The notes beneath the pieces were generated by a model that had not been told where the DNA came from, searched no databases, and saw only the letters and a program-made list of their open reading frames with translations. Position numbers and translations under genes: made by a program. Below are positions 44,656 through 54,659 of a stretch of DNA of 64,000 nucleotides, piece by piece (position 1 is the first letter of the stretch; every line of letters starts with the position of its first letter). This stretch comes from Tistrella mobilis KA081020-065 (lineage in GTDB: Bacteria > Pseudomonadota > Alphaproteobacteria > Tistrellales > Tistrellaceae), in the NCBI RefSeq assembly GCF_000264455.2, contig NC_017958.1, forward strand, positions 935,001 to 999,000, written 5' to 3'.

Positions 44656-45209
44656 CGCACCTCCAGCACGGCCTTATCCAGCGCATGGGCGTTGGCGAAA
44701 AAGCCGATCAGGGCCGGCATGGCCTCGGGCGTCGCCACCGGCAGGGCCTCCATGCCCAGCGCCGTCAGGGTGAAGACATAGCGATGCTCGCGCCCCTCGG
44801 GCGGGCAGGCGCCGCCATAGCCGGGGAGGCCGAAATCGGTGCGGGTTTCGACCGCACCGGCGGGCAGGCGTGCGGCATTGCCCGAGGCGCCGGTATCGAG
44901 GCCCTGCGCATCGGCCGGAATATTCGCCACCACCCAATGGGTCCAGCCGATGCCGGTGGGGGCATCCGGATCGTGCACCGTCAGCACGAAGCTGCGGGTG
45001 CCGGCGGGCGCCCCCTCCCAGGTCAGCGCGGGAGACCGGTTGTCGCCGTCGCAGCCGAAGCCGTATGCGGCCGAAAGCACCTGCGCGGCCGGCATCCGGC
45101 CATCGGGCATGTCGGGGCTGGTCAGGCGGAAGTCGCCGGCAGATGCAGGCATGGCGATCATGGCCGCCATGGCGGCGGCGGCGACGGTGGAACAGATCCT
45201 GGCAGGCAT
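44643..45209 (-). CDS. YbhB/YbcL-type PEBP (Raf-kinase-inhibitor-like) exported protein
   Basis: 188 residues. A signal peptide (ARICSTVAAAAMAAMIAMPASA) precedes the PEBP fold. The conserved HDPDAPTGIGWTHWV ligand motif, GGACPPEGREHRYVF (PPxGxHRY) and the buried NIPADAQGL strand are present. Periplasmic PEBPs bind phosphoryl groups, but no enzymatic role is known. Two Cys residues (GCDGDN, GGACPP) may form a disulfide. The gene lies between an XRE gene (convergent) and an AraC gene (same strand). Confidence 0.87.
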   Translation of the reverse strand: MPARICSTVAAAAMAAMIAMPASAGDFRLTSPDMPDGRMPAAQVLSAAYGFGCDGDNRSPALTWEGAPAGTRSFVLTVHDPDAPTGIGWTHWVVANIPADAQGLDTGASGNAARLPAGAVETRTDFGLPGYGGACPPEGREHRYVFTLTALGMEALPVATPEAMPALIGFFANAHALDKAVLEVRYGR

Positions 45210-45277
45210 TGGGGAGCACCTCGCAGCGGGTTGTCACACCTGCGATGGTGCCCGCCTATGCATGCCGACGCGCGCCC

Positions 45278-45307
45278 GATCCGATCGGATCGCGTGCCGA
45301 TCCGATC
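45278..45307. repeat. 14-bp palindrome followed by a repeated half-site
   Basis: GATCCGATCGGATC (45278-45291) is a perfect dyad, followed by GATCCGATC (45299-45307). It sits 70-100 bp upstream of the PEBP start, just at the AraC gene's stop. It could be a regulator site or simple repeat. Confidence 0.35.
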
Positions 45308-46193
45308 AGGCCGAGAGACGTGTCGGGGCCGGGGTCGGAGTCGGGGCCGGTACCGGCTCGGTCTGGTCGCGGATCGCTGCGGATTCCGTCTGGTCGCGAA
45401 TCGCTCCGGGCGGATGGCCGAAGCGCTGGCGGAAGCGGGCGGCGAAGCGCGAGGGGCTGTCATAGCCGACCAGGGCCGCGACGGTCGCCACCGGCTGGTC
45501 GGTCACCTGCAGCAGCATCAGCGCATGGGCCATGCGGGTCTCGGTGACCAGATCGGTGAGCGAGGTGCCTTCGGCCGCCAGCCTGCGGCGCAGCGTCGCC
45601 TCGCTCATCGCAAGCTGCGAGGCGACCTCTGCCGCCCGCCAGGGGGCCGCCAGATCGCCTGCGACCAGGGCGCGGATCCGCTGCGCGATGGCCGGCGGCA
45701 CCGGCGGCGGGAAGGCACCGCCATGATGGGCGATCCAGCCCAGCACCTCGCGCATCCGCTGCACGGCCACGGTTTCCGGCACCGCGGCCGGATCGGCGAC
45801 TGCTGCCCGCGCCCGCTCATAGGCCTCGAGGAAATCCGGCGCCATGGCCGGGATGGTGAGGGCTCGGGCAATCGGCCGCACAGCGTCGGGCACCGCGAAG
45901 CCCGCGATCACGGCCTGATCGATGACCAGGAAATCGGCGGCATAAACCCCGTTGTCCGGTCGGTTGACCACGTCGAAGACCTCGCCGCCCGCAATCGCCG
46001 CCGCCCCGCCGGCCGGGATCACCGTCTCCGTCCCGGCCGCGCGCAGCAGCTTGAGACCGCGGCGGACCACCATCAGGGTCGGCTGATCGACCGCGATCCG
46101 GGTCAGCAGCAATTCCCGGCGCTGCAGCACCCGGGCGATCACCCCCACCCCGTTGCGCAGGATCACCCGGCGATCCGTCAGCATGTCTTTCAC
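45306..46193 (-). CDS. AraC-family transcriptional regulator
   Basis: 295 residues. The N-terminal half is a cupin-like sensor (GVIARVLQRRELLLTRIAVDQPTLMVV, AGGEVFDVV). The C-terminal tandem HTH reads WRAAEVASQLAMSEATLRRRLAAEGTSLTDLVTETRM and VATVAALVGYDSPSRFAARFRQRFGHPPGAIRD (PSRFARRF-like). It ends in a low-complexity tail with a duplicated AIRDQTE and PAPTPTPAPT, absent from relatives. It is divergent from a DMT exporter, its possible target. Confidence 0.87.
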   Translation of the reverse strand: MKDMLTDRRVILRNGVGVIARVLQRRELLLTRIAVDQPTLMVVRRGLKLLRAAGTETVIPAGGAAAIAGGEVFDVVNRPDNGVYAADFLVIDQAVIAGFAVPDAVRPIARALTIPAMAPDFLEAYERARAAVADPAAVPETVAVQRMREVLGWIAHHGGAFPPPVPPAIAQRIRALVAGDLAAPWRAAEVASQLAMSEATLRRRLAAEGTSLTDLVTETRMAHALMLLQVTDQPVATVAALVGYDSPSRFAARFRQRFGHPPGAIRDQTESAAIRDQTEPVPAPTPTPAPTRLSA

Positions 46194-46344
46194 CTCTCAC
46201 CGCGCCTGCGATCGCCCCGGGGCGTGGGACGGGGCTTCCCGTGCACGCCCGGCGCGCTATGCTGCGACCCCGACGAGATCCCTTGCCCGGGCCGATGCTG
46301 TCCGGACAGTCTTCCCCCGCCGGCACCGGCTTCGCAAGGCTTGC

Positions 46345-47268
46345 ATGTTCATGGCGCTCTCCATACAGGCGCGCGGCACCGCGCTTGCCACCGCAGGCAT
46401 TCTGACCCTTACACCAGACACGCTTCTGGTGCGGTTGATCGCCGCCGATCCCTGGCTGCTGCTGTTCTGGCGCGGCGGGCTGATGGCGCTGACCATCCTG
46501 ATTGCCTGGTGGGCGGTGACCCGGGAACCGCCCTGGCGGGCGCTCACCCGCATCGGCCGCACCGGCTGGGCCTCGGGCATGGCGCTGGGGCTGGGATCCG
46601 TCTGCTTCATCCTGTCGCTGAACTACACCGCGGTCGCCAACACGCTGGTGATCATTTCCTCCGGCTCGCTGTTCGGCGCGCTGCTGTCGCGCGCCTTTCT
46701 GGGCGAGCCGGTGCCGCTGCGCACCTGGGCCGCCATCGGTGCGGCCCTGGCGGGCATCGCCCTTCTGGTCTTCGGCGGCCGGATCTTCGGCGACGACGCG
46801 GCCGGCCAGACCGGCAGCCGGCTGGGCGACCTGATCGCCCTGGTCGCCGCCCTGCTGATGGCGATCCATCTGGTGATCCTGCGCGCCAGCGGCGGCCGCA
46901 TCCCGTCCACCCCCGTGGTCGGGGTGGGCGGGCTCACCTGCTGCATCACCGGCCTTGCGGTCGCACTGGGCCTTGGCCTGCGGCCGCTGCTGCCGGATGC
47001 GGATGTCGTGCCGCTGGTGCTGGTCTACGGGCTGGTGGTGCTGCCGGTCTCTTTCGCGCTGATCTCGTCCGCGCCCCGCTACATCCCGGCGGCAGAGGTC
47101 AGCCTGATCATGCTGGCCGAGGCGGTGATCGGCCCGTTCTGGGTCTGGCTGGCGGTCGATGAAGTGCCGCCCACCGCCACCTTCGCGGGCGGTGCGGTGG
47201 TGCTGACCACCCTGGTCCTGCACGGCGTCGCCGGCTTCCGCGCCGAGCGGCGCCGGCGTCTGGCATAG
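46345..47268 (+). CDS. EamA/DMT-family drug-metabolite exporter
   Basis: 307 residues with ten predicted transmembrane helices and the two EamA repeats: first half up to about residue 140 (NYTAVANTLVIISSGSLFGALLSRAFLGE), second half from about 160 (SSAPRYIPAAEVSLIMLAEAVIGPFWVWLAVDE). The conserved FxGExP-like FLGEPVPL and AEVSLI segments are present. Substrate is unknown. The ATG at 46345 (AAGG five bases upstream) is preferred over an open frame to 46153 that would overlap the divergent AraC gene. Confidence 0.87.
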   Translation: MFMALSIQARGTALATAGILTLTPDTLLVRLIAADPWLLLFWRGGLMALTILIAWWAVTREPPWRALTRIGRTGWASGMALGLGSVCFILSLNYTAVANTLVIISSGSLFGALLSRAFLGEPVPLRTWAAIGAALAGIALLVFGGRIFGDDAAGQTGSRLGDLIALVAALLMAIHLVILRASGGRIPSTPVVGVGGLTCCITGLAVALGLGLRPLLPDADVVPLVLVYGLVVLPVSFALISSAPRYIPAAEVSLIMLAEAVIGPFWVWLAVDEVPPTATFAGGAVVLTTLVLHGVAGFRAERRRRLA

Positions 47269-47271
47269 GGG

Positions 47272-47913
47272 TCAACCGGGACTCCGGCGCATCAACGCGG
47301 TGGCGAGCCCCGCCCCGATCATCAGCGTGCCGCCGGTGCGGTTGACCGCCCGCTGCACGACCGGCCGCCGGATCACCCGCCGCGCCCGCGCGGCCGCGAG
47401 CCCGTAGAGCGACACATTGAGGATGGCGAGGCCGATGAAGGTCGCCTCCAGGATCACCATCTGCGGCAGCAGCGGCGCCGTGGGGTCGATGAACTGCGGC
47501 AGGAAGGCCACGAAGAACACGATGCCCTTGGGGTTGAGCGCGGTCACCAGCCAGGCATGCAGGAACACCCGGCCGAGCCGGGTTTCAGCGGGCGGCGCCT
47601 CGGCGACCAGCCCCGCCGCATCGACGGCGACCGGCGCCCGCCAGAGCTTCAGCCCCAGCCAGACCAGATAGGCGGCGCCCGCGATCTTCACGATGGTGAA
47701 GACGGTGGCCGAGGTGGCGAGCAGCGCCCCCGTGCCGGCCATCGACGCCGTCATCGCGGTCAGATCCCCCAGCGCCACCCCGCCCACCACCGCGCCGGCG
47801 GTGCGGCGGCCATGGGACAGCGCATAGGAGATGACCAGCAGCACGGTCGGCCCCGGCATGACGAGCAGCGCCGCCGAGGCGGCGGCGAAGGCGATCCAGG
47901 TTTCGGGCGACAT
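47272..47913 (-). CDS. LysE-family amino acid exporter
   Basis: 213 residues, six predicted transmembrane helices. The family start SPETWIAFAAASAALLVMPGPTVLLVISYALSHGRR and the ALNPKGIVFFVAFLPQFID loop are diagnostic of the RhtB/LysE superfamily, which exports amino acids such as homoserine, lysine or threonine. It converges with the DMT exporter with 3 bp between stops. The 70 bp upstream lead to the duplicated end of mutB. Confidence 0.9.
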   Translation of the reverse strand: MSPETWIAFAAASAALLVMPGPTVLLVISYALSHGRRTAGAVVGGVALGDLTAMTASMAGTGALLATSATVFTIVKIAGAAYLVWLGLKLWRAPVAVDAAGLVAEAPPAETRLGRVFLHAWLVTALNPKGIVFFVAFLPQFIDPTAPLLPQMVILEATFIGLAILNVSLYGLAAARARRVIRRPVVQRAVNRTGGTLMIGAGLATALMRRSPG

Positions 47914-47984
47914 GAAAAACTCCCCTCCCGATGGTCTCGGGAGAGGAGCAATCCACGGATCCGCGTCCGCGACAAGAGGCAGTT

Positions 47985-48035
47985 GGTCTCAGTCCGCGAA
48001 GGCAGAGCCCGGTCTCAGTCCGCGAAGGCAGAGCC
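47985..48035. repeat. 25-bp tandem duplication of the mutB 3' end
   Basis: An exact 25-mer beginning GGTCTCAGTCCGCG occurs at 47985-48009 and 48011-48035, separated by one C. The right copy holds the last codons and stop of mutB (48015 onward). The left copy is a non-coding duplicate downstream of the gene. Confidence 0.9.
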
Positions 48036-50204
48036 TTCGGGCCGCGGCTGGGTATAACCCAGGCGCAGGTTCAGCTTCTCAAGCAGGTCGATCGCCGCCT
48101 CGGCGATGACCGTGCCGGGCGGGTAGACCGCGGCGGCGCCGCCGTCCAGCAGGGCCTGGAAGTCCTGGGGCGGGATCACGCCGCCGACCACGATCATCAC
48201 ATTGTCCTTGCCCTGGGCATCCAGTTCCGCCCGCAGTTCCGGCACGAGCGTCAGATGGCCGGCGGCCAGAGAGCTGGCGCCCACGACATGGGCATCGGTT
48301 TCGGCGGCGGCCTTGGCGGCCTCTTCCGGGGTCTGGAACAGCGGGCCGATCTCGACGTCGAAGCCCAGATCCGAGAAGGCCGTGGCGATCACCTTCTGGC
48401 CGCGGTCATGACCGTCCTGGCCCATCTTGGCGAGCATAATCCGCGGCGCGCGGCCGTCCAGATCCTTGAAGGCGCGGATCATCTCGCGCGCCCGCTCGAC
48501 CACCGCATTGCCCTCGCCCACTTCCGGCAGATAGATGCCGCTGTTGACGCGGATCTGCGCGGCATGGCGGTTGAAGACCTTCTCCAGCGCGAAGGAAATC
48601 TCGCCCACCGTCGCCTTGGCGCGGGCGGCCGCGACCGAGAGTTCCAGCAGGTTGCCATTGCTGCGGGCGCCGGCTTCCAGCGCGGCCAGCGCCGCATCGA
48701 CATCGGCCTGGCTGCGCTCGGCCTTCAGCCGCGCGAGCTTTTCCAGCTGCTGGCGCCGCACGCCCTCGTTGTCGACCTTCAGCACCGGAATATCGTCGTC
48801 CTGTTCCGGGCGGTAGCGGTTGACGCCGACCACGCTCTGCCGGCCGCTGTCGATCCGGGCCTGGGTGCGCGCGGCGGATTCTTCGATCCGCAGCTTGGGC
48901 ACGCCAGCCTCGATCGCCTTGGTCATGCCGCCCAGCGCCTCGACCTCTTCGATATGGGCCAGCGCGCGCTGGGCCAGATCATAGGTCAGCCGCTCGACAT
49001 AATGGCTGCCGCCCCAGGCGTCGATCAGCTTCGTCAGGCCGCTTTCGGTCTGCAGGAACAGCTGGGTGTTGCGGGCGATGCGGGCCGAGAAATCGGTCGG
49101 CAGCGCGATCGCCTCGTCCAGCGAATTGGTGTGCAGGCTCTGGGTCTGGCCGGCGGCCGCCGCCATCGCCTCGACGCAGGTGCGCGCGACGTTGTTGAAC
49201 ACGTCCTGCGCCGCCAGCGACCAGCCCGAGGTCTGGCTGTGGGTGCGCAGCGACAGCGAGCGCGGATCCTTGGGGTTGAAATGCTGCTTCACGAGCTTCG
49301 CCCAGAGCAGGCGCGCCGCCCGCATCTTGGCCGTCTCCATGAAGTAGTTCATCCCGATCGCCCAGAAGAAGCTGAGCCGCGGCGCGAACCGGTCGACATC
49401 CATGCCGGCGGCGACACCGGCGCGGATGTATTCGATGCCGTCGGCCAGCGTATAGGCCAGTTCCAGATCGGCCGAGGCGCCGGCTTCCTGCATGTGGTAG
49501 CCGGAGATCGAAATCGAGTTGAAGCGCGGCATTTCCTTCGCCGTATAGGCGAAGATGTCCGAGATGATCCTCATCGACGGCGCGGGCGGATAGATGTAGG
49601 TGTTCCGCACCATGAATTCTTTGAGGATGTCGTTCTGGACCGTGCCGGTCAGCTTGTCGTGCGGCACGCCCTGTTCTTCGGCCGCCACGATATAGAGCGC
49701 CATCACCGGCAGGATCGCGCCGTTCATGGTCATCGACACGCTCATCTGATCGAGCGGGATGCCGCTGAACAGGGTGCGCATGTCGTAGATCGAATCGATC
49801 GCAACACCGGCCATACCGACATCGCCCTTCACCCGCGGATGATCGCTGTCATAGCCGCGATGGGTGGCAAGGTCGAAGGCGACCGACAGGCCCTTCTGAC
49901 CGGCCGCGAGATTGCGGCGGTAGAAGGCGTTGGAGTCCTCCGCGGTCGAGAAGCCCGCATACTGGCGGATCGTCCACGGATTGGTGGCATACATGGTGGG
50001 ATAGGGGCCGCGCACATAGGGCGCCACACCCGGATAGCTGCCGGTGAAGTCGATGCCGGCCAGCGCATCGGGCCCGTAGGCCGGCTTCACCTCGATGCCT
50101 TCGGGCGTGACCCAGGGCTCGACCGCGGCCGCCACATCGGGGGCGGCGGCGGGGGTCACGGCGTCGAAATCGAGGGCGGCGAAATCGGGAAGCGTACGTG
50201 CCAT
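48015..50204 (-). CDS. mutB: methylmalonyl-CoA mutase large subunit
   Basis: Adenosylcobalamin enzyme interconverting methylmalonyl-CoA and succinyl-CoA. It is 729 residues. The TIM-barrel half shows [27 protein letters not shown] and the substrate loop [13 protein letters not shown]. The C-terminal B12 domain has the cobalt-ligand His at about 599 in [12 protein letters not shown], then GASSLAAGH and [10 protein letters not shown]. The ATG at 50204 lies 4 bp after the mutA stop. The C-terminal RPEGSAFAD codons are duplicated just downstream. Its chaperone MeaB is at 8568-9557. Confidence 0.95.
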   Translation of the reverse strand: MARTLPDFAALDFDAVTPAAAPDVAAAVEPWVTPEGIEVKPAYGPDALAGIDFTGSYPGVAPYVRGPYPTMYATNPWTIRQYAGFSTAEDSNAFYRRNLAAGQKGLSVAFDLATHRGYDSDHPRVKGDVGMAGVAIDSIYDMRTLFSGIPLDQMSVSMTMNGAILPVMALYIVAAEEQGVPHDKLTGTVQNDILKEFMVRNTYIYPPAPSMRIISDIFAYTAKEMPRFNSISISGYHMQEAGASADLELAYTLADGIEYIRAGVAAGMDVDRFAPRLSFFWAIGMNYFMETAKMRAARLLWAKLVKQHFNPKDPRSLSLRTHSQTSGWSLAAQDVFNNVARTCVEAMAAAAGQTQSLHTNSLDEAIALPTDFSARIARNTQLFLQTESGLTKLIDAWGGSHYVERLTYDLAQRALAHIEEVEALGGMTKAIEAGVPKLRIEESAARTQARIDSGRQSVVGVNRYRPEQDDDIPVLKVDNEGVRRQQLEKLARLKAERSQADVDAALAALEAGARSNGNLLELSVAAARAKATVGEISFALEKVFNRHAAQIRVNSGIYLPEVGEGNAVVERAREMIRAFKDLDGRAPRIMLAKMGQDGHDRGQKVIATAFSDLGFDVEIGPLFQTPEEAAKAAAETDAHVVGASSLAAGHLTLVPELRAELDAQGKDNVMIVVGGVIPPQDFQALLDGGAAAVYPPGTVIAEAAIDLLEKLNLRLGYTQPRPEGSAFAD

Positions 50205-50208
50205 CGGA

Positions 50209-52113
50209 TCAGGCCTCCGTACCGACAGAGGGGGTCGCCACGGCCACATGAGCCTCGGCAAGCAGAGCGAGCGCATCCATGCCGGCGGCCAGGAAGCGCG
50301 AGATACCGGCCCCGGTCAGCGCCGCCTCCAGCTCGCCCGGACGGCCGGCCAGCCAGACATGGACGGCACCGGCCGCCTTCAGCGCAGCGGCCGCGGCGGA
50401 CGCTTCTTCGGCATAGCGGGCATCCGACGAGCAGAGCACGGCAAGGCGCGCACCGGCCGGCAGACCATCGGTGCCATCATGAATATCGGCATCGATACCG
50501 CCCGCGGCCAGAAGGTTGCGGGTGAAGGTCAGCCGGGCGGTATAGTCGGCCGGCGTGCCCAGCGTCACCAGCAGCGCCTTCGGGTACGAGCCGTCGGCCG
50601 TGAGGCCGCGGGCGGCCTCGCGCAGCCGCTCGTAAGGCTCGGCCAGGCGCATGGGGGCAAGCGGGGTGCAGGCGGATGCCGGGCCGTCGGCCGCGATCTC
50701 TGGCATCGGCCGGGCGAAGGACGCGGGGTCGACCTCGTCCATGCTGGGCGCGACATCGCCCAGATTGGGGAATTCCGACACGCCGATCAGGCCGGTCTGG
50801 CGCTTCGCCACCGCGGCCTCGATCGCGGCCCGGGTGGCGGCGGCACGCTCCTGCACGATGCCGGCTTCCAGCGCCGCGATCAGGCCGCCGGCCTGCTCGA
50901 TCGCCTGGAAGGCGGCCCAGCCGGCGCGGGCGAAGCCGTCGGTCAGCTGCTCCAGCGCCCAGGCGCCGGCGGCGGGGTCGGCAACCCGGCCCAGATGGCT
51001 TTCCTCCATCAGCACCAGCTGGGTGTTGCGGGCCTGGCGGCGGGCAAGCGCGCCCGGATGGCCGATCGCATCGGTGAAGGGGGCGAGCACGACCACATCG
51101 GCGCCGCCCACCGCACCGGCGAAGCCGGCCGCGGTCAGCCGCAGCAGGTTCACCCAGGGGTCGACCTTCGAAAGCATGCGTGCCGACGACCGCGCCTCGA
51201 TCCGGGCCGGAACCTCCACGCCGGAGGCGGCGGTGATCCGCCCCCAGATCGCCCGCGCCGCACGAAGCTTGGCAAGCGAGGTGAAATACTCACCATCGAC
51301 CGCAAGGCCCAGAGTCACGCGGGCGAAGGCCTCGTCGACGCCGAAACCCGCCTCGACCAGCGCCTTCACGTAAAGCACGGCGGCCGCCGCCATCACGCCC
51401 AGTTCCTGGGCCTCGCCGCCGCCGGCCTCGTGGACCACCTGGCCCGAGGCGCGCAGGAAGCGGGCCTCCAGCAGGTCCGGTGCCAGGCGCTTCGCCAGCG
51501 CCGCCGCCCGGGCGACGCGGGCCGCGACCGATCCGGGGGCCGTGCCGCTGGCCGCGAAGGCCGAAACCGGGTCCATGTTGAAGGCGAGCGGCGCGCGGAT
51601 GGCGCCGGGCTGGCTGCGGGCGAAACCGGCGAGCCAGCCGGCCGCCTCGACATCGAGCGCGCCGGCATCGAGCCCGACCGGCGCCAGGTCGATCATCACG
51701 CCATCGAGCACCGTCGCCAGATCCTCGGCCGAGACCGCGGCGATGCCGTCGCGGCCGGTCGGATCCAGGCGCAGCAGCACCGAGGCGGCGCCATTCTCCA
51801 GATCCTCGAGCACCTGGGTATTGGCGGTGGCGGGATCGGGGTGGCGGATCAGCGTGCGCAGATCCCAGGGCCGCGCCGCATCACCCGTGGCGGGGCGCGG
51901 CAGCATCCGGGCGGCGATGCCGTCTTCGGGCGTGTAGAGCGGCTCGACGCTCAACCCCTCCCGGGTCTTCCAGCGCAGCTTCTTCTCGTAGGGTGCGCCC
52001 TTCAGCGTCTTCTCGACCAGGGCCATCCAGGCATCCCGCGACGGCGGATCGAAATCCGCGGCCAGCGGGGTGGCGGGTTCGAGGGGATTGCTCGTCTGCA
52101 CAGGTTTCACCAC
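50209..52113 (-). CDS. mutA: methylmalonyl-CoA mutase small subunit
   Basis: 634 residues from a GTG at 52113. It pairs with MutB but lacks a functional B12 site (no DxHxxG). The barrel half shows [38 protein letters not shown] and LYTPEDG. The middle includes [13 protein letters not shown] and [27 protein letters not shown]. All candidate starts are GTG (52176, 52113, 52110, 52101). 52113 is chosen for GGA spaced seven bases upstream, but the true start may be a few codons either way. It is 4 bp from mutB, so translation is coupled. Confidence 0.9.
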   Translation of the reverse strand: MVKPVQTSNPLEPATPLAADFDPPSRDAWMALVEKTLKGAPYEKKLRWKTREGLSVEPLYTPEDGIAARMLPRPATGDAARPWDLRTLIRHPDPATANTQVLEDLENGAASVLLRLDPTGRDGIAAVSAEDLATVLDGVMIDLAPVGLDAGALDVEAAGWLAGFARSQPGAIRAPLAFNMDPVSAFAASGTAPGSVAARVARAAALAKRLAPDLLEARFLRASGQVVHEAGGGEAQELGVMAAAAVLYVKALVEAGFGVDEAFARVTLGLAVDGEYFTSLAKLRAARAIWGRITAASGVEVPARIEARSSARMLSKVDPWVNLLRLTAAGFAGAVGGADVVVLAPFTDAIGHPGALARRQARNTQLVLMEESHLGRVADPAAGAWALEQLTDGFARAGWAAFQAIEQAGGLIAALEAGIVQERAAATRAAIEAAVAKRQTGLIGVSEFPNLGDVAPSMDEVDPASFARPMPEIAADGPASACTPLAPMRLAEPYERLREAARGLTADGSYPKALLVTLGTPADYTARLTFTRNLLAAGGIDADIHDGTDGLPAGARLAVLCSSDARYAEEASAAAAALKAAGAVHVWLAGRPGELEAALTGAGISRFLAAGMDALALLAEAHVAVATPSVGTEA

Positions 52114-52368
52114 GGTTTTTTCCGATCCGGCATCTTCTGGCGCCTTCGGACGCGGCCCCGCGGGCGCTGCCTGCACGGGTCTGCCGAAGGCGGGTTCGGC
52201 GTTTCCTTATCCTTGCGTCCGGAACCGGGCAATGCACCGTCGTCCGGACATGGGTCGCAAGACATATACCGCAAAGCGGTAGCAGACTGGAAACACGAAC
52301 CGCATCGCAGCAACACCCGGCACGTCGGGAACCGCGTGCGAATATGCACGGCGGCGCGGCGGAGGGGG

Positions 52369-53058
52369 TCAGCGCAGCGTCGCCAGATCGGCTGCCAGCC
52401 CGTCCAGTGCCGCGCGGATCAGGGGGCCGCGCAGCCGCGCCTTGGTTGCGGCATAGGCGGCGGGCGACAGACGCTCGGCCAGATCCCGGGCCATGCGCTC
52501 CGCCCGGGCGACGGTGCTGGCGGGGTCGACCTCGATATCGTCGATCAGATTCTCGGCCAGCGCCGCCTCGGCCGAGAAGGCTTCCGCATGCAGCAGCGCC
52601 CGCGCCTCCAGATGCCGCGGCACCACGCTCTGCGCCACCATCAGCATCCAGGCCGGCAGCGGCATGCCGATCGCAGTCTCGTTCAATTGCAGCCGATAAG
52701 GGCCGGCGGTCATGCAGCGCATGTCGCAGGCATAGGCCAGGATCGCGCCGCCGGCGATGGCATGGCCGGTGAGCGCTGCGACCGTCGGCAGGCCCAGCCC
52801 GTGCAGCCGCAGTACCAGCCGCGAGAACTGCTCGAAGAAGGCGATGAACTCCGGGCCCGACAGCCCCGGCAGGATCTTGAGGTTCAGCCCGGCTGAAAAC
52901 ATGCCGTCGCGCCCCGCCAGCACCAGGGCGCGGGCGTCCGCCGCCTCGACCTCGTCCAGCGCCGCATCCAGCCGGGTGAACCAACCGGCGTCGAGCGCAT
53001 TGGCCTTGCCGTCGTCGAAGCGGACGGTGGCGACCCCGTCCCGGAAGCTGGTCTCCAT
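52369..53058 (-). CDS. enoyl-CoA hydratase/isomerase-family protein
   Basis: 229 residues. A crotonase fold beginning METSFRDGVATVRFDDGKANALDAGW includes the oxyanion-hole region LVLAGRDGMFSAGLNLK and the second loop GHAIAGGAILAYACDMR. The usual catalytic Glu pair is not obvious: the GGAILAYACD segment carries Ala where hydratases often have Glu. It may therefore be an isomerase or a non-hydratase member. The ATG at 53058 is used, as the open frame to 53247 has no homology. It faces mutA across a 255-bp gap holding nothing I recognise. Confidence 0.82.
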   Translation of the reverse strand: METSFRDGVATVRFDDGKANALDAGWFTRLDAALDEVEAADARALVLAGRDGMFSAGLNLKILPGLSGPEFIAFFEQFSRLVLRLHGLGLPTVAALTGHAIAGGAILAYACDMRCMTAGPYRLQLNETAIGMPLPAWMLMVAQSVVPRHLEARALLHAEAFSAEAALAENLIDDIEVDPASTVARAERMARDLAERLSPAAYAATKARLRGPLIRAALDGLAADLATLR

Positions 53059-53206
53059 GGAATGCGTCTCCCTCCCTGACACGACCGCAGCCTCCCATAT
53101 GACGGCGGCCCCCGCCCTGCCCTCTGATCCGGGGCAGATGCGGGGGCCGCCATCATAGCGCGTCCGGGTGGAAGTCGTCACGGGGACGCCGGCCCCGGAC
53201 GTTGCA

Positions 53207-53638
53207 TCAGCTGCCGCGGCTGCGCGGCTGGATGCCCAGCCAGCCACCGCCGCCGGTGCCGCCGGCGCCGATGGTGTTGCCGTTGCCGCCGGTGCCCTCG
53301 ACGCTGTCGGTCACGCCCTTCAGGATCGAGGTGGCGCGGTTGAAGCCGTCATCGGCGTGATAGGTGATGGTCACCACCTCGCCGCGCGCGACCTCGGTCA
53401 TCCGCGGGTCGCCGATCAGGAAGGCGGTGCCGTCCATCAGGGTCAGGAAAGCGCCGTCGGCCTGATAGACCACGCCCTGCTTGGTATGGGTCCCGTCGAC
53501 ATCGGCTGCCGCGGCGGCAAGCGGCGCAGCGGCGGCCTGCTCTGGCGTCACTGCATGGCGCTGGTCGGTGGCGGCGCCGGCGATGCCGGCACCGGCGAAG
53601 GTGAAGGCGGCGACAAACAGGGGGAGGGACTTGCGCAT
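53207..53638 (-). CDS. DUF1344-type exported protein
   Basis: 143 residues. A signal peptide RKSLPLFVAAFTFAGAGIAGA precedes a small beta domain (TKQGVVYQADGAFLTLMDGTAFLIGDPRMTEVARGEVVTITYHADDGFNRATSI). That is the DUF1344 pattern of a short OB/SH3-like barrel. The Gly-rich tail GGTGGGGWLGIQPRSRGS matches the tail of the neighbouring gene (GGGGQMGAQPRAKGS). Periplasmic; function unknown. The pair lies between a fatty-acid gene and the iron-type TonB operon. Confidence 0.8.
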   Translation of the reverse strand: MRKSLPLFVAAFTFAGAGIAGAATDQRHAVTPEQAAAAPLAAAAADVDGTHTKQGVVYQADGAFLTLMDGTAFLIGDPRMTEVARGEVVTITYHADDGFNRATSILKGVTDSVEGTGGNGNTIGAGGTGGGGWLGIQPRSRGS

Positions 53639-53878
53639 GATCTTGGGTCCTCTGTTCCGGGGACGGTGCCGTCGGGCACCGCATGCCCCTCGAAACCCCG
53701 GGCGCCCGCACCCGTTCCCGGGGTCATGGTTTTGCCCCGATCTCGTCGCAGCCCCGCGCGCCGGCCATCAAAATGCCGCAGCCGACACGCGAACGCCCGC
53801 CATCCCGGGGGCAGTCCGGGATGACGGGCGTCCTCGATCGGCATCAGGGATGCCGAAAGGCATTAAGCGGCTGACGGG

Positions 53879-54373
53879 TCAGCTGCCCTTGGCGCGGGGC
53901 TGAGCGCCCATCTGGCCGCCGCCACCGGTCGCCGACGAGCCGGTGGTGGTCGAATCGGTGCCGGTGCCGCTCAGGCTGTCGGTCGCACCCTTGCGCACCG
54001 AGGTGGCCTTGTTGGTGCCGCCGTCCTGATTGTAGGTGACGGTGACCTTGTCGCCGGCCTTCACGTCGCTCATCTGAGGGTCGTCGACCTGGAACTTCGT
54101 GCCGTCTTCCAGGGTCACGCTGTCGCCGCTGACGCTGGCGACGGTGCCCTGCTTGGTCATGGTGCCGGCGCCGGCACCCGTGCCGCCCGGCGCGGCAGCG
54201 CCCGAGCCGGTGCCAATGCCCGGCGTGGTGCCCGGATTGGTCGGATTGGCGTTCTGCGAACTGCCGGTGGTTCCGCCGGCGCCGGACGGCGTGCCGGAGG
54301 TGCCGGCCGCGGTGGCGAGCGAGGCGCCGCCGAGCATGAGGGCGGTCACGAGAACGGGCAGGGTCTTGCGCAT
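53879..54373 (-). CDS. DUF1344-type exported protein, paralogue of the 53207-53638 gene
   Basis: 164 residues from the ATG at 54373. A signal peptide (MRKTLPVLVTALMLGGASLATA) is followed by a low-complexity Gly/Thr/Ser linker (about 22-75). The DUF1344 beta domain is TKQGTVASVSGDSVTLEDGTKFQVDDPQMSDVKAGDKVTVTYNQDGGTNKATSV. It shares both the domain and the GGGGxxGxQPRxxGS tail with its downstream neighbour, a tandem duplication with a 240-bp gap. Function unknown; secretion is predicted. Confidence 0.8.
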   Translation of the reverse strand: MRKTLPVLVTALMLGGASLATAAGTSGTPSGAGGTTGSSQNANPTNPGTTPGIGTGSGAAAPGGTGAGAGTMTKQGTVASVSGDSVTLEDGTKFQVDDPQMSDVKAGDKVTVTYNQDGGTNKATSVRKGATDSLSGTGTDSTTTGSSATGGGGQMGAQPRAKGS

Positions 54374-54596
54374 CGGGGGAGTCTCCGTTGGTGCTTGGCA
54401 ACTGCATTGCGGGCCATTGAGCCGGAGCAACTGCGTTGCGGGGGTCTGAGGCGTGGCGGGGTGCCATCCGCCTCTTGCCCCCTTCAACGGATGGGGGCCA
54501 CGACCGTTCCGCTCCCTGCCCGAATTATTCGCCAGGCCCCTCCCCCATCGACGGGCTTGGCATCGCCATCCTGCGCGAGTATGTTCACGCAATCTT

Positions 54597-54615
54597 GATA
54601 ATAAGAATCATTCGC
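54597..54615. promoter_or_regulatory. Fur-box-like sequence upstream of the TonB receptor
   Basis: GATAATAAGAATCATTCGC matches the 19-bp Fur consensus GATAATGATAATCATTATC at 15 positions by eye. It lies 45 bp upstream of the receptor ATG, inside an AT-rich patch. Confidence 0.55.
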
Positions 54616-54659
54616 AATTGAGAGACGAGTCCCTTCCAACGAGAAAGGGATCGGTCCGA

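Noticed and set aside
53879-54592. Longer start for the DUF1344 protein
   Set aside because: The extra residues precede a canonical signal peptide and cover the promoter area; the ATG at 54373 has a GGAG site.
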